Origin: Eledone cirrhosa
Lineage: Eukaryota > Mollusca > Cephalopoda > Octopoda > Eledonidae
Length of the DNA stretch: 64,000 nucleotides
Assembly (NCBI GenBank): GCA_964016885.1
Contig: OZ024742.1
Coordinates: 124,276,615 to 124,340,614, forward strand
Direction of reading: 5' to 3'
Below, piece after piece: positions 21,113 through 31,689 of the stretch. Numbering within the stretch: position 1 is the first letter of the stretch; each line of letters begins with the position of its first letter. The notes below the pieces were generated by a model. That model did no database searches and was not told the origin of the DNA. It worked only from the letters and a program-made list of their open reading frames with translations. A program made the translations under genes and the position numbers.

Positions 21113-23130
21113 ATATCAAGGAATTTAGGTTATTGTTTGTGAAGTCATTAAACGTTTTTGCTTGAGTTTTATATCTGAACTTAGCTTAAATATGTTTCTA
21201 TGTAGTACATATCTCTCAATGTTCTATGAAACCATATTCATTTTTTTATAATATTCGATGCATTTGTCTACTTTTTCAAGTTTGAGTTTATTATATTTTC
21301 ACCGACTCTTGTTTTTAGATATGTTATTAATATGACATTCCCTTTTATTTGTGCAGATTTTGATACAATATTTTTCTACATTTGTCCATACATCATATTA
21401 ACTATTACGGATCGTGATGTTGACCATATATTTACTCTTTTGTTCTAAGGTAATATGTAATTTCAGATTAGCTCTATAAATGCAATGATTGATTGAGAGT
21501 AATTTATTGTTATAGAAGCAAATGCAAATTATAAGAGATGAAACAAATTTAAATTACAAGGAATATAGATGAATCTTGGATATGTCCTGAATATACAAAC
21601 AATAGTGTTAGTTTCTTATACAGATCATGCATCTTGCGTATTTCCAATAGAAGCTTTATTTCTACAGCCAAAACACCCCCACTATATTAACTATTTCTCT
21701 TTCTATAACATTTACTATTTGTTGTATTAACTGATATAGGTGTAAAGGCTAAGAACTTCTCTGTTAATATATGGCTATCCAAATATTAGCGCCTGTATCT
21801 CATTTTGATTGGAATAAATGCTGCCAAATATTTTTTTTATGTAGGTTATTCATGCGCAGTTCTTAGAGAGTATATGGCATCTATATTTGATGATAAATTG
21901 CAATCCACGTGAACCGTATTGGTTAAAGTGAATATGCTAAATGATTGATGTGGAATGTGCAGGATTGCTACAATATCTTTCCTCTGGCATTCGTAAGCAT
22001 CTCAGCTTCTGATGGCAATTTTATAGTAGTAGCCTCCACATTCTTCAGAGAGATGATATTTTGTTATATATTTCTGCTGCAATGCTTATCTTTTTATTTA
22101 AATGTTAGACGTATAATGTGGTTTTATGTAGATATTCACAGCATAATACTATCCACAGACCCTACTGCTTTTGGTAAAGCATCACATTACACCATTCAGT
22201 GGATTTGTTGTATTTAGAGAATATCAATCTTATTTCTTTCTACTCAACTGTCGGCAGTGTGTTTAGATTTGATACTTAATTATTTCAGGCATTTCAATTA
22301 AATCTGTTCCGAGGTTATATTTCATCATATATTCAATTTAACTCTAGTACTGGATTAATTTGGCATTACCGCGAGATATTTTACCGTTTCTCATATCTCT
22401 CTTTTTTTAATTATAGGCCTTCATTCAGGATAATTGCATTACACAATTTAGATTCAAACCCCTAAGTTCTCCGTTAAATTTACATGAGTATCATCATCCC
22501 TTGTCACAATTCTATAATTCACACCAGGAGTATCATTAACATATTACACGTTCTCATATAAGTGTAGCATTTTGCCACTTTACAACGAACGAAATTCTAA
22601 ATGCTAAAATCCATATAAATTTATATCATTAAACATAAATATATCCATACAGTTCAGCACTCACAACCCTCCTTATAAGTCGTGCTCACCAACTTGTTTT
22701 CATAATTTTTAGGTAAAACTCTAGATAATGAATATATCAGAAATCTTTTGAGAATTTATAAGTTGCCAGAAGTGAGTACTTTCTGTATAATACTCTGTCA
22801 ACATTTAGTCTAGTGCAAAAGCAAAATGCAACTTTTAAGATATTTTCATGGGTACTACTGCAAAGCAAGAAAATGGCCATGAATGAAAAAAATATTTAAT
22901 GAGGTAAAACTATCAAACAAGTGGCTCATTTCATTCGTTATTTCTCAGGTTTCACAATAGTTGATGTTATTTTTTCATCAATGTATGTCTTCAAATATAT
23001 ATGTTATTGCTTACTCCTGTGAATAGACATCTAATCAAATTAGCTATTGTTTGGATTGAAAGAGACAGAAAGAGATGTTGTGAAGTGAGGGAGGGTAAAC
23101 ACGAGAAAACGAGGTAAGCGATAAATAATT
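21113..23130. other. AT-rich stretch without gene
   Basis: About 2 kb. The longest open frame (90 codons, 21945-22217 plus) encodes no recognised protein and looks random. Confidence 0.55.
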
Positions 23131-23136
23131 TGGGCA

Positions 23137-23167
23137 TATATATATATATGTGTGTGCGTGTATATAT

Positions 23168-23219
<52 letters not shown>

Positions 23220-23222
23220 CAT
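23137..23222. repeat. (TA)n/(TG)n microsatellite
   Basis: TA tracts with a short tgtgtgcgtg interruption. Confidence 0.93.
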
Positions 23223-23658
23223 GCATACGGCCTTGTTTCAATCATAAGCTTACTCATAATAATAAAAAGTAACTCCCTCACAAAGAAATAGCTCTGTTAT
23301 TTACCAATTATTCGGAGTGTCTATCATTTATGTTCATAAAAACAAAATGTAGTTTGTAAAAGAATAATAGACAACAAAATATGCGGCATCGTATAAAGAA
23401 AACGTTATTTATATTTTATTGCAAAAACTGTCCGAAGTTAATATGATTTGTAAGTTTATATGTAACGGACAACTGAGTGATTTATAAATTCTTTCTATAG
23501 TGTCCTTTGATTTGATTTGTCACAGAAGTCCTCTTTATTATGGAAACGCGCAAGGTGTAGAAGGTTAGGTGAACGAAAAATAAAAGTAAATAATCAGATA
23601 ATCATTGGAAGTGGGATATAGAAAGTACGAGAGGGGGAAGTGTGAGAATATAAGACAT

Positions 23659-23695
23659 GCAAATAAATAAATAAATAAATAAATAATAATAATAA

Positions 23696-23727
<32 letters not shown>

Positions 23728-23729
23728 GA
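23659..23729. repeat. (AAAT)n and (AAT)n microsatellite
   Basis: aaataaataaat followed by taataataa. Confidence 0.95.
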
Positions 23730-25555
23730 ATGTCTAGGAGAGCAATATAAAGCTGCACTGTTAAAATCAGAATTGGTACGCATAAAGAATGTGAACAAAA
23801 ATTAATTTCGGAAAATATTGAACTTTTCTTTATTTTTCGGTTATGTTTCATTTTTTAAATAATCGATACCATTGTCATATAATTCTTTCTTTTCTACATT
23901 TACAATAATATTTTCATTCTTGTCAGTATGAAGTTGAATTGAGGGGGACAAAAACAACAATAATTGTTTGAATAATTTCCTCGTTATATTTCTCCTTATT
24001 CTTTTCTTTCTCACTCAGATTTTCTTTGTAATTTTTCCCTCATATTTTTTTTATTTATATACTTTCTTTTTCAATTTCCCACTTCACTCTGTTTGTCTCT
24101 CCCAGAGCCTCACTATATTTATCTTGATAGATTTCTATGCAATCTTCCCATCACTACAACCCTGAATAATTTTGAATACCTAATTAGGTCTTACTCTTAA
24201 CGATCGACGTAAATTGAAATGGAACGTATTGAATTGTTCATTTTACTTGTTTTTGTTCTTTTTTATCCTTCTATCGACACTGCGAAATTCCCAGCTTGAA
24301 TATTAATATTTTCATCAGGAAAAGATAACGCATACATGAATATATTCATACATTTTTCTGTATATAACATTGAACGTGTTTACATCTTAATATTTGAAAG
24401 CAATAATTCTACGGTAAAGATGAACTTTTTCTTCACTTCACGTTAATGATACACTCACTACTTAAAATATTTGGGTCCTTTTAATTACTATTCCATATCA
24501 TTTCACTTCTTTTATGAGTTAGAATCGTACCATATTAGATATTTTCTTCTTGATTTGGGATCGCTTAATTGTTGGCAGTGCAAAAAGTACCAAAGATACG
24601 ATGAAATATACTTGTATTGCTTTGCATTTCCACATCTGTAACGTTAATATTTTATTTATCTGCGAATGATAGATGATCTACTGAAGATAATTAATCAAAC
24701 CTTAGGAAAAGCTGACGGCAAATAAAACTTTAATAACATCGTTTCATTTCGTATAGATCTACAGAATTGATATTATCAGACTGTTCAAATAACCTATATG
24801 ATGGGTCGGTTTCTGTTTGATCACCAAACTACTTACTCAATAAGTTAACGTAAATGACTAAGTATAAAATATTAAATTTTGTTTTAATAACTCTGACACT
24901 TTTCAGACTTGTTTACACAGACCCTGTATAACTTTATAAAAGTGTTTGGTGAGATCCTTTGAATCCAGTTTTATGAGAATACATATCTGGGGAATCCATG
25001 ACCATGATCGTAGGGAGTTATTTTTGGCCGCACTATATCAGCGAGCAGGGAGTTTATCGTAAGTTTCGTTCAGGAATTTTTCGGTATGATATGTTTCGGT
25101 ATGATATTAAAGGGAGGTTAGCTGGTTGACGTGAAATCTGACAGAATGTTCTTATTTGATGCGTGCTCGGGTTTTTTTTATAGAAGTAGAGTGCACGGGT
25201 CAAACCTTGCGTGGTGTGTCAATTCGATGTCAGTCTCTTTATAAAAATAAATTCTACATTAAGCAAATTCCCTACCATGTCATTTAAAGTGGCATTGTAG
25301 GGAAGAAAATACGTACGTTTTCAGCCCATCACAATAATTATTTACGACCAAGCAATATATTTATTACTGTGTTATTTTTTACCCTTGCGGTGCTTCAGGC
25401 TTCATTATACTTTATAACGGTTGGGCAGACCACATTCAAAAATTGATTCGCTATAAACTCACATACACATAGCTAGATACATACGTACAAAGATACATAA
25501 TACATACCATAAACTTACACGTCATGCACTCACACTAACACAGAGATATATGCAT
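23730..25555. other. AT-rich stretch without gene
   Basis: About 1.8 kb with no recognisable repeat or protein. Short frames rich in F, L and I reflect composition. Confidence 0.55.
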
Positions 25556-25560
25556 ATCAT

Positions 25561-25581
25561 TATATATATATATATATATAT
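25561..25581. repeat. (TA)n microsatellite
   Basis: TA tract touching a PLE terminus. Confidence 0.9.
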
Positions 25582-25735
25582 ACAACAAAGAGGTCGTGGT
25601 AAGATACCAGGTGGACCATAACGCAACAGAGTATTCCATACTTATGATAGTAGAGGTGGGTAATAGAAAAAGAGTCAGGAACCGATGGCTGTCGAAACGG
25701 CCGGAGCTCAGCCGTCGGGGTCCTGACTCTTTTCA
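25582..25735 (-). mobile_element. PLE terminal fragment with hairpin end
   Basis: The minus strand matches the PLE end (actctactatcataagtatg, ttatggtccacctggtatct). At the inner end gaaaaagagtcagga is mirrored by tcctgactctttt around gtcgaaacggccggagctca and gccgtcgggg. (TA)n lies on both sides. Confidence 0.75.
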
Positions 25736-25866
25736 TATATATATGTTTGTGTGTGTGTGTGTGTGCATATGTATATACATATATATGCATACGCACACAT
25801 ACACACAATATATATATACATACATATATATATATATACATATATATGTATATGTTAATATATATA

Positions 25867-25962
<96 letters not shown>

Positions 25963-25975
25963 TGTGTGCTTGTGT
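25736..25975. repeat. (TA)n/(TG)n microsatellite, about 95 bp pure TG
   Basis: Mixed TA and TG then a long (TG)n run at 25866-25960. Confidence 0.96.
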
Positions 25976-26740
25976 GTCTTAGCGTGTGCGAAATGTAAAC
26001 GGAAACATCACAACAGACGGTGAAATACAGTGAATATATCTGTTAGCTTCACGCTCAACATTGTAGGAAAGTGAATAACATTCCGAACGCTAAAGGTTCA
26101 TAAAAGATAGAATGACAAATTAAAGAAAAAATTTAAAGATAGTGAAAGTGAGCAGGGAAAGAAATGAAAATATATTCTTTGAGAAAAACGCAGGCAGCAG
26201 TTCAGGGCCGTGAGATCTGTTGTTGCAGTCTGCGTACAATAACTTCTTACCCACACGAAGTTGTTTTCCTCACTGTTTAACGAAAGTGTGCCCTATAGCC
26301 CGCTGGTTTCGAATTTCAATAATGCGAATTTTGTTCCCCATTGAGTGAATGAGGAAATGGCCGAAGCTATGTCCGTTCTATTCGACTCCCCAATTTAATA
26401 TATAGAGTTATATAATAGTTATCGAACCCTCTTCGGATTTTGGTCTTCATAAATATTACTAGCATAAATATATATGTATATATGGAGGTGGGGAGTGAAA
26501 TATATAGATAGAAGAATATTTAGAGATATATGATATTTTTAAATATTTTGAAGTTGACGACAGCCATCGTTAATATGTTACCAGAGTGGCACCACTAGGT
26601 ATCCCTCTGAATACTGTTGAGAGCTATTTAGAAGAAATGTTGGAACATTTAAAATTGCCTAGAGCACCCTGTTATGATTAATGCTTGGCTTTTTTTTCCA
26701 CAATAACCGATTCACTTTAGTCATTTGCGAATAGGTACTT
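25976..26740. other. AT-rich stretch without gene
   Basis: Nothing recognisable. Confidence 0.5.
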
Positions 26741-26744
26741 TGTA

Positions 26745-26972
26745 TCCCGGCAAAATAATGGTTTCTTATTTAGGCTCAAGGCCAGCAATTTGGGGGGAGG
26801 AGAAAGTCGAATAAATTGACCCGAGTGCGTGATGGGTACTTTATTCATAAGGATGAAAAGCAAAGTTAACCTCGGCGTGATTTGAACTCTGATAATAGAG
26901 GGCCGTAATTTTATGCTACGAAGCATGGCGTCCAAACCTCTAGCGATACTGCCAATCCACCGCCCTATCCAA
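26745..26972 (-). repeat. SINE, near full length
   Basis: On the minus strand: gcggtggattggcagtatcg, ctagaggtttggacgccatg, cttcgtagcataaaattacg, gagttcaaatcacgccgagg, ttaactttgcttttcatcct, then tgaataaagtacccatcacg and the tail tgagcctaaataagaaacca. Some drift in the body. Confidence 0.9.
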
Positions 26973-27242
26973 GCAAAATTATTGTTTCTACGTTTTTTTT
27001 TTCTACTTTAAAATAATTGTTTCCACTTTATGCCGGCGAAATAATAAAACAAGAAATAGGTTGCATTTTGGATGAAGAAAGAAAATTGTTATGGATCGTG
27101 GCATAATAAAAAACTCAGGGAATTGAGTCTCCACGTTTCCAGAAGTGCTTATACCATAAGCACTGAGCAATAACTTTGTGGTTACATTCATAACTCTCTT
27201 ACATTTTTTCAGGGTTACATTATTGTATATAACTAGCACTGG

Positions 27243-27903
27243 TACCCGGTGTTGCACGGGATAAAGTATTTTGGAACGCGGGCCGCCAACAGAACTAATC
27301 GTGGGAAAACTGCATGCCTGGAGAATATGTAAAGAAAATAAACCGAATACTCTGATGGCTGGATAATCTTTGAGATTTTCTTCGGTGAAGCAAGAAAAAT
27401 GCTGTTTTCACCTAATGCGGGCCCTATGGGATCAAAAAAATGAATTTTTTTTTATGTGCATAATATGCCTTGAAATTTCGGGAAAATCGGCTAGACGTAA
27501 CGCCTCAAAAAAGCCCCAAAAAGCTGAACAAATGACGTTTTTCACCAAAGGCCATAAAAAAGTTGGATTGTCTTTGCTCACGGTATGAACAAGAGACTGA
27601 CTAATGCATAGTTACAATTTCCAGGAAATCGGTCTGACGTAACGCCTCAAAAAAAAACCTAAAAAGCTGAAAAAACGCAGTTTTTCACCTAATGCCGGCC
27701 CTAGGGGATGAACTATTTGAATTGTTTATGTGCATAACATTCCGTGAAACATAAGTAATAAACAAGTAAAGTTTGACAAAAATCGGGAGGGTACTTCTCG
27801 AGTTTTATGGATTCAAACTCACAGACACACACACACACACACACGCATCTATACACACACACACACTCATAGACAGCCATCCTCGGTTTTATAAATATAG
27901 ATA
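27243..27903. repeat. Interspersed repeat with internal duplications
   Basis: Starts actggtacccggtgttgcac gggat and ends cctcggttttataaatatag at. A related start (ggcccggcgttgtccgggat) occurs at 30945. Internal parts recur: gacgtaacgcctcaaaaaa at about 27493 and 27633, and ggccctatgggat against ggccctaggggat about 277 bp apart. It contains a (CA)n tract. The class is unknown to me; no coding capacity was seen. Confidence 0.6.
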
Positions 27904-27920
27904 ATGTATTATTTCAAAAT

Positions 27921-27921
<1 letters not shown>

Positions 27922-27974
<53 letters not shown>

Positions 27975-27978
27975 TCTC

Positions 27979-28009
<31 letters not shown>

Positions 28010-28028
28010 CTAAATCTCTCTCTCTCTT
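27922..28028. repeat. (CT)n and (TATC)n microsatellite
   Basis: Long CT tract followed by tatctatc units. Confidence 0.96.
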
Positions 28029-28220
28029 TCACTCTCTCGCCGAAATCTCCATTTCCCGAAGGATGACTTACATCAGATGCCCCCGGATTCTCCTTTATTT
28101 CCTCCTAAGCGTGATACTTATAAGACTAATTTTTCATCGCTACTTACGCGTTCTCATTTCTTCAATTATGCATATATATATATTTATTTATAAGTGAGTG
28201 TGTGCATGTGTGTTTATATG

Positions 28221-28259
<39 letters not shown>
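28221..28259. repeat. (TA)n microsatellite
   Basis: TA tract abutting the hammerhead element. Confidence 0.95.
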
Positions 28260-28261
<2 letters not shown>

Positions 28262-28692
28262 CAAAAGTTTTATTTAAAATTATTGGGTTACAACAAGTAA
28301 ATACTTTATAACTGATATAAAGCACTCGACAAGTTTTTGGAGTAGATATACGATATTAAACAAATGGAAACTATATTTATAAAACCATATTTATTTCATT
28401 AGACATATTTCAGGGATACCATATCTCTATGTTTTTCTTTACCTCCGTTTCTTCTTTTTCTCCGTCTTTTTTATAACTGTGCTTAACACTATAACTAAAT
28501 AATTATAAACACTTCACTACCAAGGCAGCCTCCTAATTTAATGGTCGCTTATATTATGTTACCTCAAAATTATTTATAAAACTGTTTATATATTGTATTT
28601 TATCTGACGAAGGCATGCCATATTTTTAATATGGTATCCCTGAAATATGTATAATGAAATAAATATGGTTTTATAAATATAGTTTCCATTTG

Positions 28693-28700
<8 letters not shown>
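28260..28700 (+). mobile_element. Hammerhead-bearing fold-back element, partly asymmetric
   Basis: Outer inverted segments of about 62 bp (aaatggaaactatatttata, aaaccatatttatttcatta near 28364-28426; mirrored at 28637-28698) enclose about 190 bp of unique sequence. The region 28260-28360 (ttgggttacaacaagtaaat, actgatataaagcactcgac) recurs inverted after the 56.0-56.4 kb palindrome, so both are one family. (TA)n lies at both ends. No coding frame. Confidence 0.82.
28597..28660 (+). ncRNA. Predicted type I hammerhead ribozyme
   Basis: Stem I strand attttat (28597-28603), core ctgacga (28604-28610), stem II aggcatgccatat pairing with atatggtatccct (13 positions, one C-C mismatch, one G-U) around a 5-base loop, gaa (28642-28644), self-complementary stem III atatgtat (28645-28652), cleavage-position A (28653), stem I strand atgaaat (28654-28660), pairing at seven positions with one G-U. 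Good fit to the hammerhead consensus. Confidence 0.7.

Positions 28701-28759
<59 letters not shown>
28701..28759. repeat. (TA)n microsatellite
   Basis: TA tract at the end of the hammerhead element. Confidence 0.95.
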
Positions 28760-28760
<1 letters not shown>

Positions 28761-29052
28761 AAGGCATGTATTGAGTTAGAAACTCAAAATAGTCTCTTAC
28801 AATAAAATTAGCTCTAGTAAAGATGTTTTTCTGAACCCATTGTCTATAGTTAGTATTTTTTCACCTTAGCTAATCTGGTCCCTTACGATTTAAACACGTA
28901 TATGTATATGCCTATGTTCGTTTTTCTTTTTTTCTTTTTTTTCTTCAGTTATATTATATATACATATTTATTTAGTTTTGTTAGTTCACCACTGGTTAGA
29001 ACTGGTCATTCCGTATGGTCAACCTCTCTGTAATATTATGGAGAGCACTTTA

Positions 29053-29057
<5 letters not shown>
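28760..29057. other. AT-rich spacer, possible worn PLE end
   Basis: actggtcattccgtatggtc and aacctctctgtaat near 29000-29030 resemble the PLE end sequence ggtcaacctggttcc. The rest is unassigned. Confidence 0.35.

Positions 29058-29085
<28 letters not shown>
29058..29085. repeat. (TA)n microsatellite
   Basis: TA tract touching the PLE. Confidence 0.93.
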
Positions 29086-29091
<6 letters not shown>

Positions 29092-29286
29092 ATACTTGGG
29101 GAGGGTCATATTTGTGTAATAATATTGCCAGAATTAATAACAGAACGCACTCACTGTTTGGTTGGTTTTCGCTTCTGTGTCTTTTATATCGGTTAATTTA
29201 ATTTATTCTGTCCTGAATGTTACCATTGACTGACCAACGGTCAAAAATACAGATACAATATAGACACAAACACATATGTATAGTCT

Positions 29287-29328
29287 ACCAAAGTTCTTTC
29301 GTTGCACATCTGCAACATCGTCAGTGGT
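29287..29328 (-). ncRNA. Hammerhead-like motif in inverted PLE 3' region
   Basis: Minus strand: stem I acca, core ctgacga, stem II gttgc/gcaac around agatgt, gaa, stem III ag-aa-ct, cleavage-position T, stem I tggt. The flanking stems pair well. One extra unpaired T between the core and stem II departs from the canonical hammerhead. Confidence 0.52.
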
Positions 29329-29660
29329 GCTATTATGTTTCCTTCCATTGTATTGTATGACTACGCCATCTTTATTTCGTCTGTTTATTTATTTATTCAT
29401 TTATTTATTTTGTGTCTTCTTTGCGTATGCGTTTGCGTGTGTGTATAGTGTTTTGTTTGATGTGTGTTCGTGTTTGGGTGACTGTGTATTGGTTATTGTA
29501 TTCTATTTTAGATTACTAGTGTGTGTTTATATGTGGTTGTTGTTATTGTGCTTGTGTATTTATTTATTTATTTATTAATTTATACTTCTCTTAGGTCAGT
29601 GTTGTTTGTTTGGGTGTTGTTGTTATTCCATTCATATTTTATGTTTAGCCTTGGCCTTCT

Positions 29661-30352
29661 AAGAGACAGAATCAGACAACCAAAGAGACAGAATCAGAGT
29701 ATACGAAGGAGCCACGGAGAAGTATAAGACCCTCATAGAACTGGAATTTGCCCATTATACGGGAGCAAATCATGGAACAGCTTAGATAGGACTAAACATA
29801 AGATAAGGAAAGCCACCTCATGGTACGACAACCAGGGATACCAGAGTGTTATGTTTGTGGACGCTACCCCTGGAGGGAAATTAGCTAACCAGTGTAGAAA
29901 GGCCGTGAGAAAGACCAACTTAAATATTAAGGTGGTAGAAAAGCCAGGAACCACCATTAAATCCCTGATCAGCAAAACCTACCCTTTTAAGAAAACCCAC
30001 TGTACTAATAGGAAATGTATTATATGTAAAGTTAACCCCCGGATAAACTGTAAAACTAGAAATGTAGTCTATAGCATAAGATGTACAGAGGGTACTTGCA
30101 GAAACATGACAACAACATACATAGGCGAGACAGCTCGTAACATAGGTGAAAGGATAGACCAACACTGGGGGGAAATAAAAGGACGAAAAAACGGTTCAGT
30201 ACTATACGATCATGCCTGACAACACGACGGTAACATAGACAACATAGAAATTAAAATAATGTCTAAACATAGAAATGACCCAGCATATAGGCAAATCAGA
30301 GAGGCCAGCGAAATAGAACTTAGAAGGCCAAGGCTAAACAGAAAAAAATGAA
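29661..30352 (+). pseudogene. PLE linker plus GIY-YIG endonuclease fragment
   Basis: 29851-30219 encodes MFVDATPGGKLANQCRKA, then a Cys cluster HCTNRKCIIC, then GIY-YIG as VVYSIRCTEG and TTYIGETARNIGERIDQHWG. Compared with copy B (41.3-40.1 kb), three defects show: a 10-base deletion near 29746 (B has ctggacatgaagggaatttg, here ctggaatttg) shifts the frame; the codon after SVLYDHA is TGA where B has AGA (Arg), cutting the protein at 30219; and the RT itself is absent through 5' truncation. Downstream codons still resemble B (NIEIKIMSKHRNDPA). Confidence 0.88.
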
Positions 30353-30638
30353 TGGAATAACAACAACACCCAAACAAACAAGACTGACCTAAGAGAAGTA
30401 TACATAAATAAATAAATACATACACAAGCACAATAACAACAAACACATATAAACACACACTAGTAAACTAAGATAGAACACAATAACCAATACACAGTCA
30501 CCGAAACACGAACAGACATCAAACAAAACACTATACACACACGCGAACGCATGCGCAGAGAAGACAAAAAAAAAAGTAAATAAACACACTACATAAATAT
30601 GGCATAGGCATACAATTCAACGGGAGGAAACATAATAG

Positions 30639-30682
30639 CACCCCTGACGATGTTGCAGATGTGCAACGAAAAACTTTGTTAG
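30639..30682 (+). ncRNA. Hammerhead-like motif at PLE 3' region, partly decayed
   Basis: Same motif as 29287-29328 on the other arm: ctgacga at 30644-30650, stem II gttgc/gcaac, gaaa from 30668. Stem I and stem III have changed here (caccc against tgtta), so it is probably weaker. Confidence 0.48.
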
Positions 30683-30917
30683 ACTATATATATGTGTTTG
30701 TGTCTATATTGTATCTGTATTTTTGACCGTTGGTCAGTCAATGGTAACATTGAGGGCCGAATATATTACATTAACCGATATAAAAGACACAGAAGCGAAA
30801 ACCAACCCAACAGTCTGTTATTAATTCAGGTAATATTATTACACAAATATAACCCTCCCCAAGTATAACAATATTTGTTTCGACACACGATTTCATATAA
30901 AAAACCTCGCAAATCTA

Positions 30918-31110
30918 TATATATATATATACACTAGGAGATTGGCCCGGCGTTGTCCGGGATTTGCTCTAGGGTTCTTATATATTAGATATATATTTAT
31001 AATTTCTTTAATCTTTTAACAAAATTCAGTAAACAAACATACCCTCACTTTTTACTTGGAAAAAGTTACATCTATGGTAGAAATTTGATGACGCTTGCTC
31101 CAGCCGCTTG
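30918..31110. repeat. Short (TA)n then fragment of an interspersed repeat
   Basis: ggcccggcgttgtccgggat at about 30943 matches the start of the repeat at 27243; the rest is diverged. Confidence 0.45.
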
Positions 31111-31301
31111 GCGAAAGTTTGTTACTTACATACGGCCGTCAGCTTTATAGTTCTTGATATACAAATACATATGTTGATTTCTATAATTTTATTTATTTTA
31201 TTTCATACTGGGTTGTTATTTCAATTACATATTGAATCAGCTGAGGTGTATTCTATTCATACACAAAGAGTACAGGATTTAATCGAAAGTACTCCGCCAC
31301 A

Positions 31302-31410
31302 CATACATACACGCGCGCGCGCACACATACATACACCCCCACACCCTTATATATACATATATATATATATGTGTGTGTGTGTGTGTCTGTGTGTGTGTGT
31401 GTGTGTGTTT
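31302..31410. repeat. (CA)n, (CG)n, (TA)n, (TG)n composite microsatellite
   Basis: acatacacgcgcgcgcacac, then TA, then a TG run. Confidence 0.93.
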
Positions 31411-31689
31411 GTTATTTACTCTTCCTCATACACGGTACACAAGAACTATCTAAGGATTCAAGGCACAATTCTGTCCATTTTGCCAGATTGCAAGAAATTT
31501 CAAATGTGTGCCTTTCAGGCGCTTCGACGATCTTGAAGATTAACTTAACAATCATTTTTTTTTTGTTTTTGTTAGTATATTCATCAATTCACTCATTAAT
31601 TTGCTAACATTCTACCTTCTTGTGTGCCCACCTCCAGCATCCCCTTCTTTTCTCTCTTGTCTTCTGACGCCTATATATCTGATGTAGGT

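Larger units (their letters stand above)
29086..30917 (+). mobile_element. Fold-back Penelope-like element (copy A)
   Basis: The left part 29086-29660 is the minus-strand copy of the element's 3' region: gttatacttggggagggtca, gcaacatcgtcagtggtgct, and the complement of codons for NNNTQTNNTDLREV. From 29661 the plus-strand copy begins within the post-RT region, runs through GIY-YIG and reaches the same 3' end at about 30870 (ccctccccaagtataacaat), so the ends mirror each other. Beyond it, cacacgatttcatataaaaaacctcgcaaat matches the edge of copy B at 39.48 kb, and (TA)n follows. A 14-base direct repeat gagacagaatcaga marks the junction near 29661. Confidence 0.88.

Noticed and set aside
24290..24330. 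ctgatga on the minus strand near 24315 as a possible hammerhead
   Set aside because: No pairing stem followed by gaaa.
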